From Hoyosella rhizosphaerae (GTDB taxonomy: Bacteria; Actinomycetota; Actinomycetes; Mycobacteriales; Mycobacteriaceae), in NCBI RefSeq assembly GCF_014643175.1, contig NZ_BMJH01000001.1, positions 1,054,001 to 1,118,000 of the forward strand: a stretch of 64,000 nt of DNA, in the 5' to 3' direction. A program made the translations under genes and the position numbers. Below, piece after piece: positions 36,557-44,595 of this stretch (position 1 is the stretch's first letter; each line of letters begins with the position of its first letter). The notes beneath the pieces were generated by a model, which saw nothing but the letters and a program-made list of their open reading frames with translations, searched no databases and was not told the origin of the DNA.

Positions 36557-37729
36557 ATGAACTCACACGTTCCGCTCCACCGCCGCGCCTTTCAACCGGT
36601 GCGCACTGCCGCTCAGATTGTCTGGCGAACAGTATCCAAAGCGTGGGAAGATTCGATTCTCTCCCTCGCCGCCACCGCCGCATTCTGGCAGGTACTCTCC
36701 CTGCCGCCGCTCCTCTTGGGAATGCTCGGCGCGGTCGGATATGTGGGCGATTGGTTCGGACCTGACACAGTCGACATCATCGAAAGCAGACTGATCAGCT
36801 TCAGTGGCCAAGTTTTCACGGAAAACGTCGTCGACCAGATCATTCAACCGATGGTCAGCGACGTGCTGGCACAGGGTCGCCTGCAGTTAGTCTCCGTGGG
36901 TTTTCTCATTTCACTGTGGGCAGGCTCGGCCGCCATAGCGGCTTTTGTTGACGGCATCGTTAAAGCGCACGACCAAAGCGACCATCGTCACCCTGTGTGG
37001 CAGAGGTTCTTTGCCCTGTTCCTGTACGTCGGTTTCTTGGTGCTTGCCGTCTTCACTTTGCCACTCGTTGCACTGGGGCCCACGCTCATCATGGAACTCA
37101 TCCCTGACTTCTGGAACGGCGTAGCCAGCGACCTTGTGCGCCTACTGTATTACCCAGCGGTGGGCTTGTTACTCATCTTCGGTCTAACGCTGCTGTACAA
37201 GGTCGCGCTGCCCAAAACCTTGCCGTGGCGTCGCCTAATGTACGGCGCAATCGTCGCAGGATTGGTGTTTTACGGCGCAAGCGCTGGCCTACGTATATAC
37301 CTGTCGACAGTGACACGGACGGGTTACACGTACGGCGCCCTGGCTACACCCATCGCGTTTCTGCTTTTCGCATTCTTCCTCGGGTTCGCCATCGTGATTG
37401 GTGCGGAATTCAACGCCACTATCCAGCAACACTGGCCCGCCCGCGCTACTCGGCTAGAACAAATGAAGTCGTGGCTCGGGCAGCAAGTAAAGGACACTGG
37501 CGAGCAAGCCGAGGACAAACCCGTTGCCACACAACTGTTCCACCTAGCGACACGAAAGATCCGCGTAGCCACCAACCGCACGAAGGACGGCACAGTTCAA
37601 CAGGTCGAACTAGACAGCCCAGCGGATCACGATGAACCTGATGGCGACCAGCAGTCTTGCCCAGTCGACGCGCCACACGGCCACAGTGTTGACCGAGGCG
37701 ATGAACCTCAGGATCGCATGCGTTCGTAA
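36557..37729 (+). CDS. YihY/virulence factor BrkB family membrane protein
   Basis: A 390-residue protein with six hydrophobic segments and a charged C-terminal tail of about 80 residues. The segments include SLAATAAFWQVLSLPPLLLG near 40, VGFLISLWAGSAAIAAFVDG near 115, and the family's TPIAFLLFAFFLGFAIVIGAEFNA near 265-290. YihY proteins were once annotated as RNase BN; transport or envelope roles are suspected. Rv2707 is the positional match. The ATG at 36557 starts right before the conserved part. The frame is open to 36239, but that lies on the helicase gene's 5' end. The 3' end overlaps DUF3039 by 22 bases. Confidence 0.88.
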   Translation: MNSHVPLHRRAFQPVRTAAQIVWRTVSKAWEDSILSLAATAAFWQVLSLPPLLLGMLGAVGYVGDWFGPDTVDIIESRLISFSGQVFTENVVDQIIQPMVSDVLAQGRLQLVSVGFLISLWAGSAAIAAFVDGIVKAHDQSDHRHPVWQRFFALFLYVGFLVLAVFTLPLVALGPTLIMELIPDFWNGVASDLVRLLYYPAVGLLLIFGLTLLYKVALPKTLPWRRLMYGAIVAGLVFYGASAGLRIYLSTVTRTGYTYGALATPIAFLLFAFFLGFAIVIGAEFNATIQQHWPARATRLEQMKSWLGQQVKDTGEQAEDKPVATQLFHLATRKIRVATNRTKDGTVQQVELDSPADHDEPDGDQQSCPVDAPHGHSVDRGDEPQDRMRS

Positions 37730-37938
37730 ATTCGCTTGCAGTCCGGGCACACTGGCGACCCAGGCTTAGCCGAACGCGTCACAGGAAAAACCTCACCGCA
37801 CAGCGCAACGACATAACTGCCTGTCACCGCACTTTCGGTGATTTTCTCCTTCTTCACATAGTGGAAAAACTTCGGGGTGTCGTCGTCTGTTGTGTCTGCT
37901 GGCCGGGTATCCGGGCGTTCCTTGATCTCAGTACTCAC
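37708..37938 (-). CDS. DUF3039 family protein
   Basis: A 76-residue protein with a charged N-terminus and a compact C-terminal part: FFHYVKKEKITESAVTG, VVALCGEVFPVTRSAKPG, and VCPDCKRIYERM. The Cys of LCGE and the CPDC pair make a likely zinc site. Family role unknown; Rv2708c is the match. It converges with the YihY gene and overlaps it by 22 bases. Confidence 0.92.
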   Translation of the reverse strand: MSTEIKERPDTRPADTTDDDTPKFFHYVKKEKITESAVTGSYVVALCGEVFPVTRSAKPGSPVCPDCKRIYERMRS

Positions 37939-38074
37939 ATATCAATAATGCCGCATCATTCCCCGACTCTGAAAGTGAGTCGCGGCCCCGTCACGAAAAT
38001 ATGGATTTAGCTACACTGGAGTAGTTCCTACTGAGGAGTAGCTTGCCAGCCCGCCTACCGGAAGTGTGGTCCAC

Positions 38075-38473
38075 ATGTCGAAAAATTCGCATTCGTCGGA
38101 CGGCGGATTCTTTACCGGAGATGAGGCAGCAGCCCGTGCGTACGGGGTGGCACCAAAAGCTTTCCTCATTACCGGAGCACCTGAATCGTTCGAGCAGCAA
38201 CAACGTGCCCGCATCCGCAAGTACAGCATTCTCATGTCGATACGCATTCCAGCACTCATCCTCGCGGCCCTTGCATACATGGCAACGGACAACGGATTGA
38301 TAGCACTAGCCATCATCGCTATTTCGATTCCGCTGCCGTGGATTGCCGTACTCATCGCAAACGACCGACCCCCACGTCAAAAGGGTGAAATGAGCGAATA
38401 CCTCGCTCGCCGGGAGGCTCGCGCACAGCAAAGGGCGTTGCAGGAAAAAAATCATGAAACCATAGATGGGTGA
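38075..38473 (+). CDS. DUF3099 membrane protein
   Basis: About 132 residues. A polar N-terminus with FLITGAPESFEQQQRARIRKY leads to two membrane segments (LMSIRIPALILAALAYMA and LIALAIIAISIPLPWIAVLI) and a basic tail. This is the DUF3099 pattern (Rv2709). The ATG at 38075 or the GTG at 38066 may be the start; GGAAG lies upstream. Its stop overlaps the next gene's start by 4 bases (GTGA), so a three-gene unit DUF3099, methyltransferase, dtd is likely. Confidence 0.88.
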   Translation: MSKNSHSSDGGFFTGDEAAARAYGVAPKAFLITGAPESFEQQQRARIRKYSILMSIRIPALILAALAYMATDNGLIALAIIAISIPLPWIAVLIANDRPPRQKGEMSEYLARREARAQQRALQEKNHETIDG

Positions 38474-40023
38474 CTCTGCCTGTTCAGCAAAACCGTGCCG
38501 TCGACATGACACTCGCACGTTCCGCTCCCCTGCTCCGAACCGCGTTTGAACGCCACGAATACAACTCAGACACCCTAGTTACGGTTCTTGGACCGGCGGG
38601 GCTTGCTGCCCTTGACCGTGGTGAGCCTGCTCCAATTCGTCGGGCATGCCGAAATGCTGGCCACCTCGGTACGCTCATTTCACTGTTCATCCTCGGCGAC
38701 CCAGTTCCTGTCGCCGAAGCTGCTGAAGCGCTCGCACCACTAAGCGTCGACGGCGCGACAGAATCTGGTTACATCCGAGTCGACGGAGACGAAGTCACCG
38801 CACTGTGGGATATACGGCCGCTCGACACCGGAAACGGAACGCGCTGGATGATCTCCGACCATGACGGTTCACTCCGCCCCCGAACCGTGCGACCAGACCA
38901 CGTTCTCGGCGTCGGTGCCGCATCTTTGTCCCTGCTGCGGGCCACACCCACTGAGCCCGTCCAGACAGTTCTCGACATAGGAACCGGGTGCGGAGTCCAA
39001 GCGCTACACGCCGCAACCTACGCTCAGGACGTCACAGCAACAGATATCAGCGAGCGATCTCTCATGGTGACCGCAGCGGCATCAGCGTTGAACGACATCC
39101 CCATCGATTTGCTCCACGGTTCGTGGTTTGAACCAGTTAGCGGACGGACGTTCGATCAAATCGTTGCTAACCCGCCATTCGTCGTGAGCGGGCCATCAGT
39201 CGAACTCACCTACCGCGACTCAGGGCTTGAACTAGACGGCGCCAGCGAAATAATGGTCCGAGAAAGCCTCGAACACCTCAACCCCGGCGGCACCGCAATA
39301 TTGCTGGCTTCATGGATTCACCAGAGTGGCCACGACTGGAGATCACGCGTCGCGTCCTGGCTGCCCGACCACGGTGTAGACGCATGGTTTGTTCAGCGCG
39401 ACATCGCCGACCTCGAACTGTACGTATCGACGTGGCTGCGCGACGCCGACGTCGACCTCCGAACCGCGGCAGGCCAGGCACGACAAGAACAATGGCGAGA
39501 AGCCTTGCATGATCAAAACGTCGACGCCATCGGTTTTGGTTTCGTCTACTTGCGACACACCAATAGCCCATCCGACATTCTCTGCGAAGACCTCACACAA
39601 GCGTTCGAGGACCCACTCGGGGATGAAGCATTGGCCTACTTCCAGCGAGTCGCATGGCTACGTGACCACGACGTACTTAACGCCACCTACCAGCTCAACC
39701 CTGCCGTGGTGCTGGAAAAGGTACTCACCCCAGGAAGCGAAGGATGGCAACCGTACGTCACCCGCATCCACCGGGGAGACGGCCCACGCTGGCAGCACGA
39801 AATCGACGACCTAGGAGCCATGGTTCTCGCAGGCGTGCGCCCCGACGGACTACCCCTTAACGAACTTCTCGAACTCGCCGCCGCCGCGGTGGGTGAAGAC
39901 AGCAAAGCCATCGTCGAACACGGAGTGCAGCTAGCCCAAGGGCTCATCCGCCACGGCATCCTCATCCCCAGCGACGTGCTTGGTGATCTCGCTACCGAGA
40001 CACCAGGAACTAGCCCCGCATGA
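38470..40023 (+). CDS. Class I SAM-dependent methyltransferase with NPPF motif
   Basis: A 517-residue protein. The N-terminal 150 residues are an all-alpha/winged-type region (LARSAPLLRTAFERHEY, RNAGHLGTLISLFILGD). The SAM fold runs from about 165: VLDIGTGCGVQALHAA (motif I), ATDISERSLM (motif II), and IVANPPFVVSG, the NPPY-like motif seen in enzymes that methylate glutamine or a base amino group. The C-terminal half has a further domain of unknown role. The closest known relatives are HemK/PrmC and RsmC, but this long actinobacterial family is not assigned. It overlaps both neighbours by 4 bases. Confidence 0.85.
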   Translation: MTLPVQQNRAVDMTLARSAPLLRTAFERHEYNSDTLVTVLGPAGLAALDRGEPAPIRRACRNAGHLGTLISLFILGDPVPVAEAAEALAPLSVDGATESGYIRVDGDEVTALWDIRPLDTGNGTRWMISDHDGSLRPRTVRPDHVLGVGAASLSLLRATPTEPVQTVLDIGTGCGVQALHAATYAQDVTATDISERSLMVTAAASALNDIPIDLLHGSWFEPVSGRTFDQIVANPPFVVSGPSVELTYRDSGLELDGASEIMVRESLEHLNPGGTAILLASWIHQSGHDWRSRVASWLPDHGVDAWFVQRDIADLELYVSTWLRDADVDLRTAAGQARQEQWREALHDQNVDAIGFGFVYLRHTNSPSDILCEDLTQAFEDPLGDEALAYFQRVAWLRDHDVLNATYQLNPAVVLEKVLTPGSEGWQPYVTRIHRGDGPRWQHEIDDLGAMVLAGVRPDGLPLNELLELAAAAVGEDSKAIVEHGVQLAQGLIRHGILIPSDVLGDLATETPGTSPA

Positions 40024-40445
40024 TCGCCGTTGTTTCCAGAGTCCTGTCAGCCCGAGTGCACGTAGGTGGAGTCGTCAAAGGGGAAATCGCCGAACCTGGG
40101 CTCCTGGTCCTCCTCGGTGTCGCGCACGACGATACTCATGAAGCAGAATCGGCAATGGCACGCAAAATCGCCGAGCTGCGACTACTCCGCGAAGATTCAA
40201 GCGTCACCGACCTCAACGCACCTGTGCTTCTCGTCAGCCAGTTCACCCTGCTTGGCAACACAAAGAAGGGGCGGCGGCCATCATGGTCTGCCGCCGCACA
40301 ACCAGCCGAAGCTGAAATGCGGTACGAGAACGTCATCACAGCGCTTCGTGAGCGAGGAATTACTGTCGAAACAGGCATCTTCGGTGCGGATATGCAGGTT
40401 GAATCCATCAACGATGGCCCCTTCACCGTGCTGGTGCACACCTAA
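40020..40445 (+). CDS. dtd: D-aminoacyl-tRNA deacylase
   Basis: A 141-residue DTD that removes D-amino acids (and Gly) from mischarged tRNA. The two active-site motifs are present: SQFTL at 73-77 and NDGPFTVLV near 130-138, which holds the Gly-cisPro pair used for chiral selection (the usual form is NxGPVT, here Phe replaces Val). Length is typical. The ATG overlaps the methyltransferase stop (ATGA). About 130 bases and an ECF-type promoter separate it from sigB. Confidence 0.95.
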   Translation: MIAVVSRVLSARVHVGGVVKGEIAEPGLLVLLGVAHDDTHEAESAMARKIAELRLLREDSSVTDLNAPVLLVSQFTLLGNTKKGRRPSWSAAAQPAEAEMRYENVITALRERGITVETGIFGADMQVESINDGPFTVLVHT

Positions 40446-40573
40446 AGCGCTTGAAACCAGACAAAGTTCGCCATCGAGGCGAAAATTTTGTTCCACAATG
40501 TTGCTTTCTCAGCAACTTCTCAGCACCGTTCCGCCGTTACCGCAGGTCAAAGTCATTGCAGGCGAGGAACCTC

Positions 40574-40601
40574 GGGAACTATTTTGCCCCCTCCTAGCGT
40601 T
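40574..40601 (+). promoter_or_regulatory. ECF-type (SigE/SigH-like) promoter of sigB
   Basis: GGGAAC (40574-40579), an 18-base spacer and CGTT (40598-40601), 36 bases before the sigB ATG. GGAAC-N16-19-CGTT is the consensus read by SigE/SigH/SigR-type stress sigma factors, and sigB is a known target of SigE and SigH in mycobacteria. No SigA-type pair is as clear here. Confidence 0.75.
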
Positions 40602-40636
40602 AACACTAAGAAGAACGACCAATGAGGAGGCACGCA

Positions 40637-41617
40637 ATGACCAGCCCCGCGACCACTCGCCGCAGGACCGGAGCAGCAGACCGCAAAGCCGAGCTCGACG
40701 CACAGAGCCCAGCTGCCGACCTGGTTCGGGTATACCTCAATGGTATCGGAAGAACCGCACTCCTGACGGCCGCTGACGAGGTCGAACTCGCCAAGCGCAT
40801 CGAAGCTGGTCTCTACGCAACGCACATCCTGGGAACGCGCCCACGACTGACACCTGCGAAGAAACGCGACCTCGCCTTCATCGTCCGCGATGGCCAAAAG
40901 GCCCGCAGTCATCTCCTTGAGGCAAACCTCCGACTAGTTGTGTCTCTAGCAAAGCGCTACACCGGGCGCGGAATGCCACTTCTTGACCTCATCCAAGAAG
41001 GCAACCTCGGCCTAATCAGAGCTATGGAGAAGTTTGACTACGCCAAGGGATTCAAATTCTCCACCTACGCCACCTGGTGGATCCGGCAAGCAATCACTCG
41101 TGGCATGGCAGACCAAAGCCGCACCATCAGGCTGCCAGTTCATCTCGTGGAGCAGGTAAACAAGCTAGCTCGCATCAAGCGTGAACTGCACCAGCAGCTC
41201 GGGCGTGAAGCATCGGAAGCTGAACTAGCTGAGGAATCAGGGATCCCCCAACACAAAATCCAGGACCTCCTAGACCACAGCCGCGACCCCGTCAGCCTCG
41301 ACATGCCCGTCGGAGCCGATGAGGAAGCTCCTCTTGGTGACTTCATCGAAGACGCAGACGCCACCGATGCGGAATCGTCCGTCATCGCCATCCTTCTGCA
41401 CAGTGACATCCGCACAGTGCTTTCGACGCTCGATGACCGCGAACGCAACGTCATCTTGCTTCGCTACGGACTTGACGATGGGCAGCCTCGAACCCTCGAC
41501 CAGATTGGTAAGCAGTTCGGACTGTCCCGCGAACGCGTGCGGCAGATCGAACGCGAAGTCATGACCAAACTGCGGCACGGTGATCGCGCCGAAAAATTGC
41601 GCGGTTACACCTCGTAG
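40637..41617 (+). CDS. sigB: Alternative primary-like sigma factor SigB
   Basis: A 326-residue group 2 sigma factor (M. tuberculosis SigB has 323). It lacks the long N-terminus of SigA and starts near region 1.2 ([19 protein letters not shown]). Region 2 is [18 protein letters not shown] and [17 protein letters not shown], and region 4 ends [20 protein letters not shown]. It directs stress and stationary-phase genes. The ATG at 40637 has GAGGAGG 6 bases before it; that ribosome site includes an earlier in-frame ATG (40622), which I do not use. A terminator follows 34 bases after the stop. Confidence 0.96.
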   Translation: MTSPATTRRRTGAADRKAELDAQSPAADLVRVYLNGIGRTALLTAADEVELAKRIEAGLYATHILGTRPRLTPAKKRDLAFIVRDGQKARSHLLEANLRLVVSLAKRYTGRGMPLLDLIQEGNLGLIRAMEKFDYAKGFKFSTYATWWIRQAITRGMADQSRTIRLPVHLVEQVNKLARIKRELHQQLGREASEAELAEESGIPQHKIQDLLDHSRDPVSLDMPVGADEEAPLGDFIEDADATDAESSVIAILLHSDIRTVLSTLDDRERNVILLRYGLDDGQPRTLDQIGKQFGLSRERVRQIEREVMTKLRHGDRAEKLRGYTS

Positions 41618-41650
41618 TTGCAGAACACGTCCTGACTTGCCGCACCAACC

Positions 41651-41680
41651 ACGCGCACCGATTGTTCGGTGCGCGTTTTG
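41651..41680 (+). terminator. Intrinsic terminator of sigB
   Basis: Stem ACGCGCACCGA (41651-41661), loop TTGT, complementary arm (41666-41676) and then TTTG; with the last T of the stem this gives four Ts in a row. An 11-pair hairpin with a short U run, 34 bases after the stop codon. Confidence 0.9.
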
Positions 41681-41717
41681 GTTTCCCCGTTGGGTCCCCG
41701 GGGGGCTCGGCGGTTTG

Positions 41718-41760
41718 CCGGGGGCCTGGGCCCGTTCTGCCGGGGGCTGGCCCCATTCTG
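41718..41760. repeat. GC-rich imperfect tandem repeat in the sigB-acetyltransferase gap
   Basis: Two adjacent copies of about 22 bases: CCGGGGGCCTGGGCCCGTTC plus TG (41718-41739) and CCGGGGGCTGGCCCCATTC plus TG (41740-41760). Each can fold on itself (GGGGGCC with GGCCC). A CCCCGGGG palindrome precedes them near 41697. This sits in a 185-base gap after the sigB terminator; the remainder to 41865 is AT-richer and I see no gene in it. Confidence 0.7.
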
Positions 41761-41865
41761 AAATCCATCTGCAAAAGTACGTTTTACCCCGAAAAAATGG
41801 CGAGTTTCACACCGATTCGCAGTCAGATTTCCGTAGGCGCCAACACGGAAACTGCTGTGCCCCTG

Positions 41866-44595
41866 TCAGCGCAGTCGGCGAGGCCCCACCGAGTTATCGA
41901 ACGGCACCATATTTTCCGGTCCGACCCGTATTTGCGCACCCAGAATTGCGGCCCCTTCGGGAGACGCCAAAACGGGGTGTATTGAAAGTTCGCGAATGTT
42001 GGGCAGTTCCACGGACATCACGGACAACCGCCGTATGACGTCGATCAGTGCGTCTTTGTCGACCGGCTCAGTTCCCCGGTATCCGTCGAGCAATGGTGCA
42101 GCTTTGGGGGAATGGATAAGCGCGTGGGCCGCATCCTCGGTTAACGGTGGAACTTGGTAGGCACGGTCCCCTACCAGTTCCGATATCACCCCGGCGATTC
42201 CGAAGGTGAGCAACGTGCCGAAAGATGGATCATCTTGAAGCCCGAGAGTGCATCCGATTCCTTTAGGCGCCATTTTTTGCACGCGAACCCGTGACTCGCC
42301 CGCAATGCGCGTTATTTCGCTGTAGGCGACGCGGACAGACTCTTCTCGAGTTAAATCGAGTCGCACACCAAGGAGGTCTGTGCGGTATTGCCATCGTTGC
42401 CCCAGCGCTTTCACCACTACTGGGTATTCGAGTTGTCGCGCCGCTTCGGCCGCCTCATCTGCGGTGTCGACGTCTTTATAGTCGACAATGTTGAGGCCAT
42501 AGCAACTAAACAGTGTTCGGACCTGGTCATCGGAAAGCCACGCACCGCTGTTGTCGCGTGAGAGCGGATCAATCAGTGCCCGCGCCTTGTCGGTGTCGAT
42601 ACCCTCGGGCCTAATCACTTTGGATTGTGGTGCGTTGCGCCACCGGGCATATCGCCATGCGCGCGACAGCGCGGCGACGGCGCGTTCGGGCCCTGGGTAG
42701 GACGGTATGGATCCACGCACTGGGGCGCCAGTTTCGTCGCGGATCGCTAATTCGTCGGGGATTCCCTCAGTGCCGAGGAATGTAGTGATGATTGGTTTCG
42801 AGGCACCCCGCGATGCTTCCCGCAGCGCCTCTGCGTACGGTGCCGTGGGTAGCGCAACGGGCGGGACGAATACGACAATGACTGCATCGACGTCCTCGGA
42901 CGCCAATGCAGATGCGATTGCGCTGGCCACTTCTGCGGGCTCAGCGTGGGGTCCGACATCGATAGGTTCAGTTGCGTGTAGTCCTTCGCCACGCGCAGCG
43001 TCAATCGTCAGTACTCCGAGTGCGGTGGAGTTCCCCACTACGGCAACTCGGGGGCCCGTCGGCAACGGTTGGTAGCCAAAGAGTAGTGCGCAGTCGAATA
43101 GGTCAGAGATGCTGTTAACTTGCACTACACCGGTTTGTTCAAAGAGTGCTGCCACGCTCGCTTCATCGAGTGAAACACCCGTCGCTTCCAGTGCGAACGG
43201 AGCGGCGTGACGCCCACTCTTCACCGCGACTATTGGTTTGGTCCGCGCTACTCGACGGGCAATCCGCGAGAACTTGCGAGGGTTACCGAAACTTTCTAGG
43301 TAGAGCAGTACAACATCGGTGTCGGGATCTGTGTCCCAGTATTGGAGTAGGTCGTTGCCTGATACGTCGGCACGGTTTCCTGCGGAGACAAAGGTTGAGA
43401 GTCCTAGTTGGCGTCGTCGAGCAGTGTCGAGGATCGCGATGCCCAGCGCACCTGATTGGCAGAAGAATCCGATGCGCCCGCGGGGCGGTAGCACCGGCAC
43501 CAACGAAGCATTCAATCTGACGTCGGGGTTGGTGTTGACGACTCCCAGCGCGTTCGGCCCGACGAGTCGCATGCCGTGGGCCCTGGCAGATTGGACGAGG
43601 CGCCGTTCTGCGGAGATGCCGTCGCGGCCCACTTCGCTGAACCCTGCGGATACGACGACGAGAGCTTTCACCCTTTTGGCGAGGCAGTCGTCGAGAACTT
43701 CATCGATGACCCCGGCGGGGACTGCAGCGACCGCGAGGTCGACTTCGTCTGGGATGTCGCGGACCGTGGGGTACGCGCGCACACCGTGCACGGACGTGCG
43801 TTCGGGGTTGACGGGATAAACAGGCCCGCTAAATCCTGCGGTGAGGAGGTTGTGGAGGATGACGCCGCCGACTTTTTTCATGTCGGACGAAGCACCGATC
43901 ACGGCTATCGATTTTGGGGTGAGCACATTGCCCACGCTTCGCGCTTCAGACATGCGCTCACGTGAGTCACGCACCGTGAGGTGAGCTTCAGTGGGGTCGA
44001 TGTTGAATTCGAGGTGTGCAACGCTGCCGTCGTAGCTGCGCGACACCTCATACCCCGCATCTCGGAATACGGAGATCATCCCGCGGTTCTCCGATAGCAC
44101 TTCGGCTTCGAATCGGGTGAATCCGTTTTGGGCGGCGGCTGCTGCGAGGTATTCCAGCAGGATGGAACCGAAGCCTCGTCCTTGGTGCTCGTCCGCGATG
44201 ACAAATGCAACCTCGGCCGATGTTCCGTCGCCACCGTATTTGATGCGTTCGTACAATCCGACGCCGACGATGTCGTTGCCGAGCAGAAGTACGAAGGACT
44301 CCCGGTATTTGTGGTCGACGTTGGTGAAATGTTTGACGTCGCGTTCCGGCATCCTCGGGTATGGCCCGAAGTACCGCAAGTAGCGTGTGCGTTCCGATAG
44401 GGATGAGTGAAAACGCACTAGTCGTTCGGCGTCGTCCGGTGCGATGGGGCGCAGATGCACTACTCCGCCATCGGAGGCGAGCACATCGGCCTCCCATTTT
44501 GCGGGGTAACGATGCACAGGTTCGGTGGGTACGGTGTCGCCTGAATTTGCGGTGTCGTCTGGATCGCTGCGGGGGGTATCAGTCACGGGGATCAT
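41866..44595 (-). CDS. GNAT acetyltransferase fused to an ADP-forming acyl-CoA synthetase-like module (Pat-type protein acetyltransferase)
   Basis: A 909-residue fusion. Residues about 45-200 are a GNAT domain (LRPIAPDDAERLVRFHSSL, then VADEHQ-type loop EHQGRGFGSILLEYLA for acetyl-CoA). From about 225 follow a CoA-binding domain (SIAVIGASSDMKKVGG), a succinyl-CoA-ligase-like part (FFCQSGALGIAILD, SAGNRADVSGNDLLQYW) and, from about 680, an ATP-grasp domain (YPVVVKALGQRWQYRTD). The layout is that of Pat lysine acetyltransferases, with the GNAT first as in actinobacteria. The segment KSGRHAAPFALEATGVSLDE stands where active synthetases have the His-bearing SHTGALAG block, so the synthetase part is probably a sensor. 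It overlaps the acuC stop; a GTG at 44586 is an alternative start. Confidence 0.87.
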   Translation of the reverse strand: MIPVTDTPRSDPDDTANSGDTVPTEPVHRYPAKWEADVLASDGGVVHLRPIAPDDAERLVRFHSSLSERTRYLRYFGPYPRMPERDVKHFTNVDHKYRESFVLLLGNDIVGVGLYERIKYGGDGTSAEVAFVIADEHQGRGFGSILLEYLAAAAAQNGFTRFEAEVLSENRGMISVFRDAGYEVSRSYDGSVAHLEFNIDPTEAHLTVRDSRERMSEARSVGNVLTPKSIAVIGASSDMKKVGGVILHNLLTAGFSGPVYPVNPERTSVHGVRAYPTVRDIPDEVDLAVAAVPAGVIDEVLDDCLAKRVKALVVVSAGFSEVGRDGISAERRLVQSARAHGMRLVGPNALGVVNTNPDVRLNASLVPVLPPRGRIGFFCQSGALGIAILDTARRRQLGLSTFVSAGNRADVSGNDLLQYWDTDPDTDVVLLYLESFGNPRKFSRIARRVARTKPIVAVKSGRHAAPFALEATGVSLDEASVAALFEQTGVVQVNSISDLFDCALLFGYQPLPTGPRVAVVGNSTALGVLTIDAARGEGLHATEPIDVGPHAEPAEVASAIASALASEDVDAVIVVFVPPVALPTAPYAEALREASRGASKPIITTFLGTEGIPDELAIRDETGAPVRGSIPSYPGPERAVAALSRAWRYARWRNAPQSKVIRPEGIDTDKARALIDPLSRDNSGAWLSDDQVRTLFSCYGLNIVDYKDVDTADEAAEAARQLEYPVVVKALGQRWQYRTDLLGVRLDLTREESVRVAYSEITRIAGESRVRVQKMAPKGIGCTLGLQDDPSFGTLLTFGIAGVISELVGDRAYQVPPLTEDAAHALIHSPKAAPLLDGYRGTEPVDKDALIDVIRRLSVMSVELPNIRELSIHPVLASPEGAAILGAQIRVGPENMVPFDNSVGPRRLR

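Noticed and set aside
41580-42038. Plus-strand open frames of 107 and 152 codons across the sigB-acetyltransferase gap
   Set aside because: They run over the sigB terminator and into the antisense of the synthetase gene, have no ribosome site, and show no recognisable domain.
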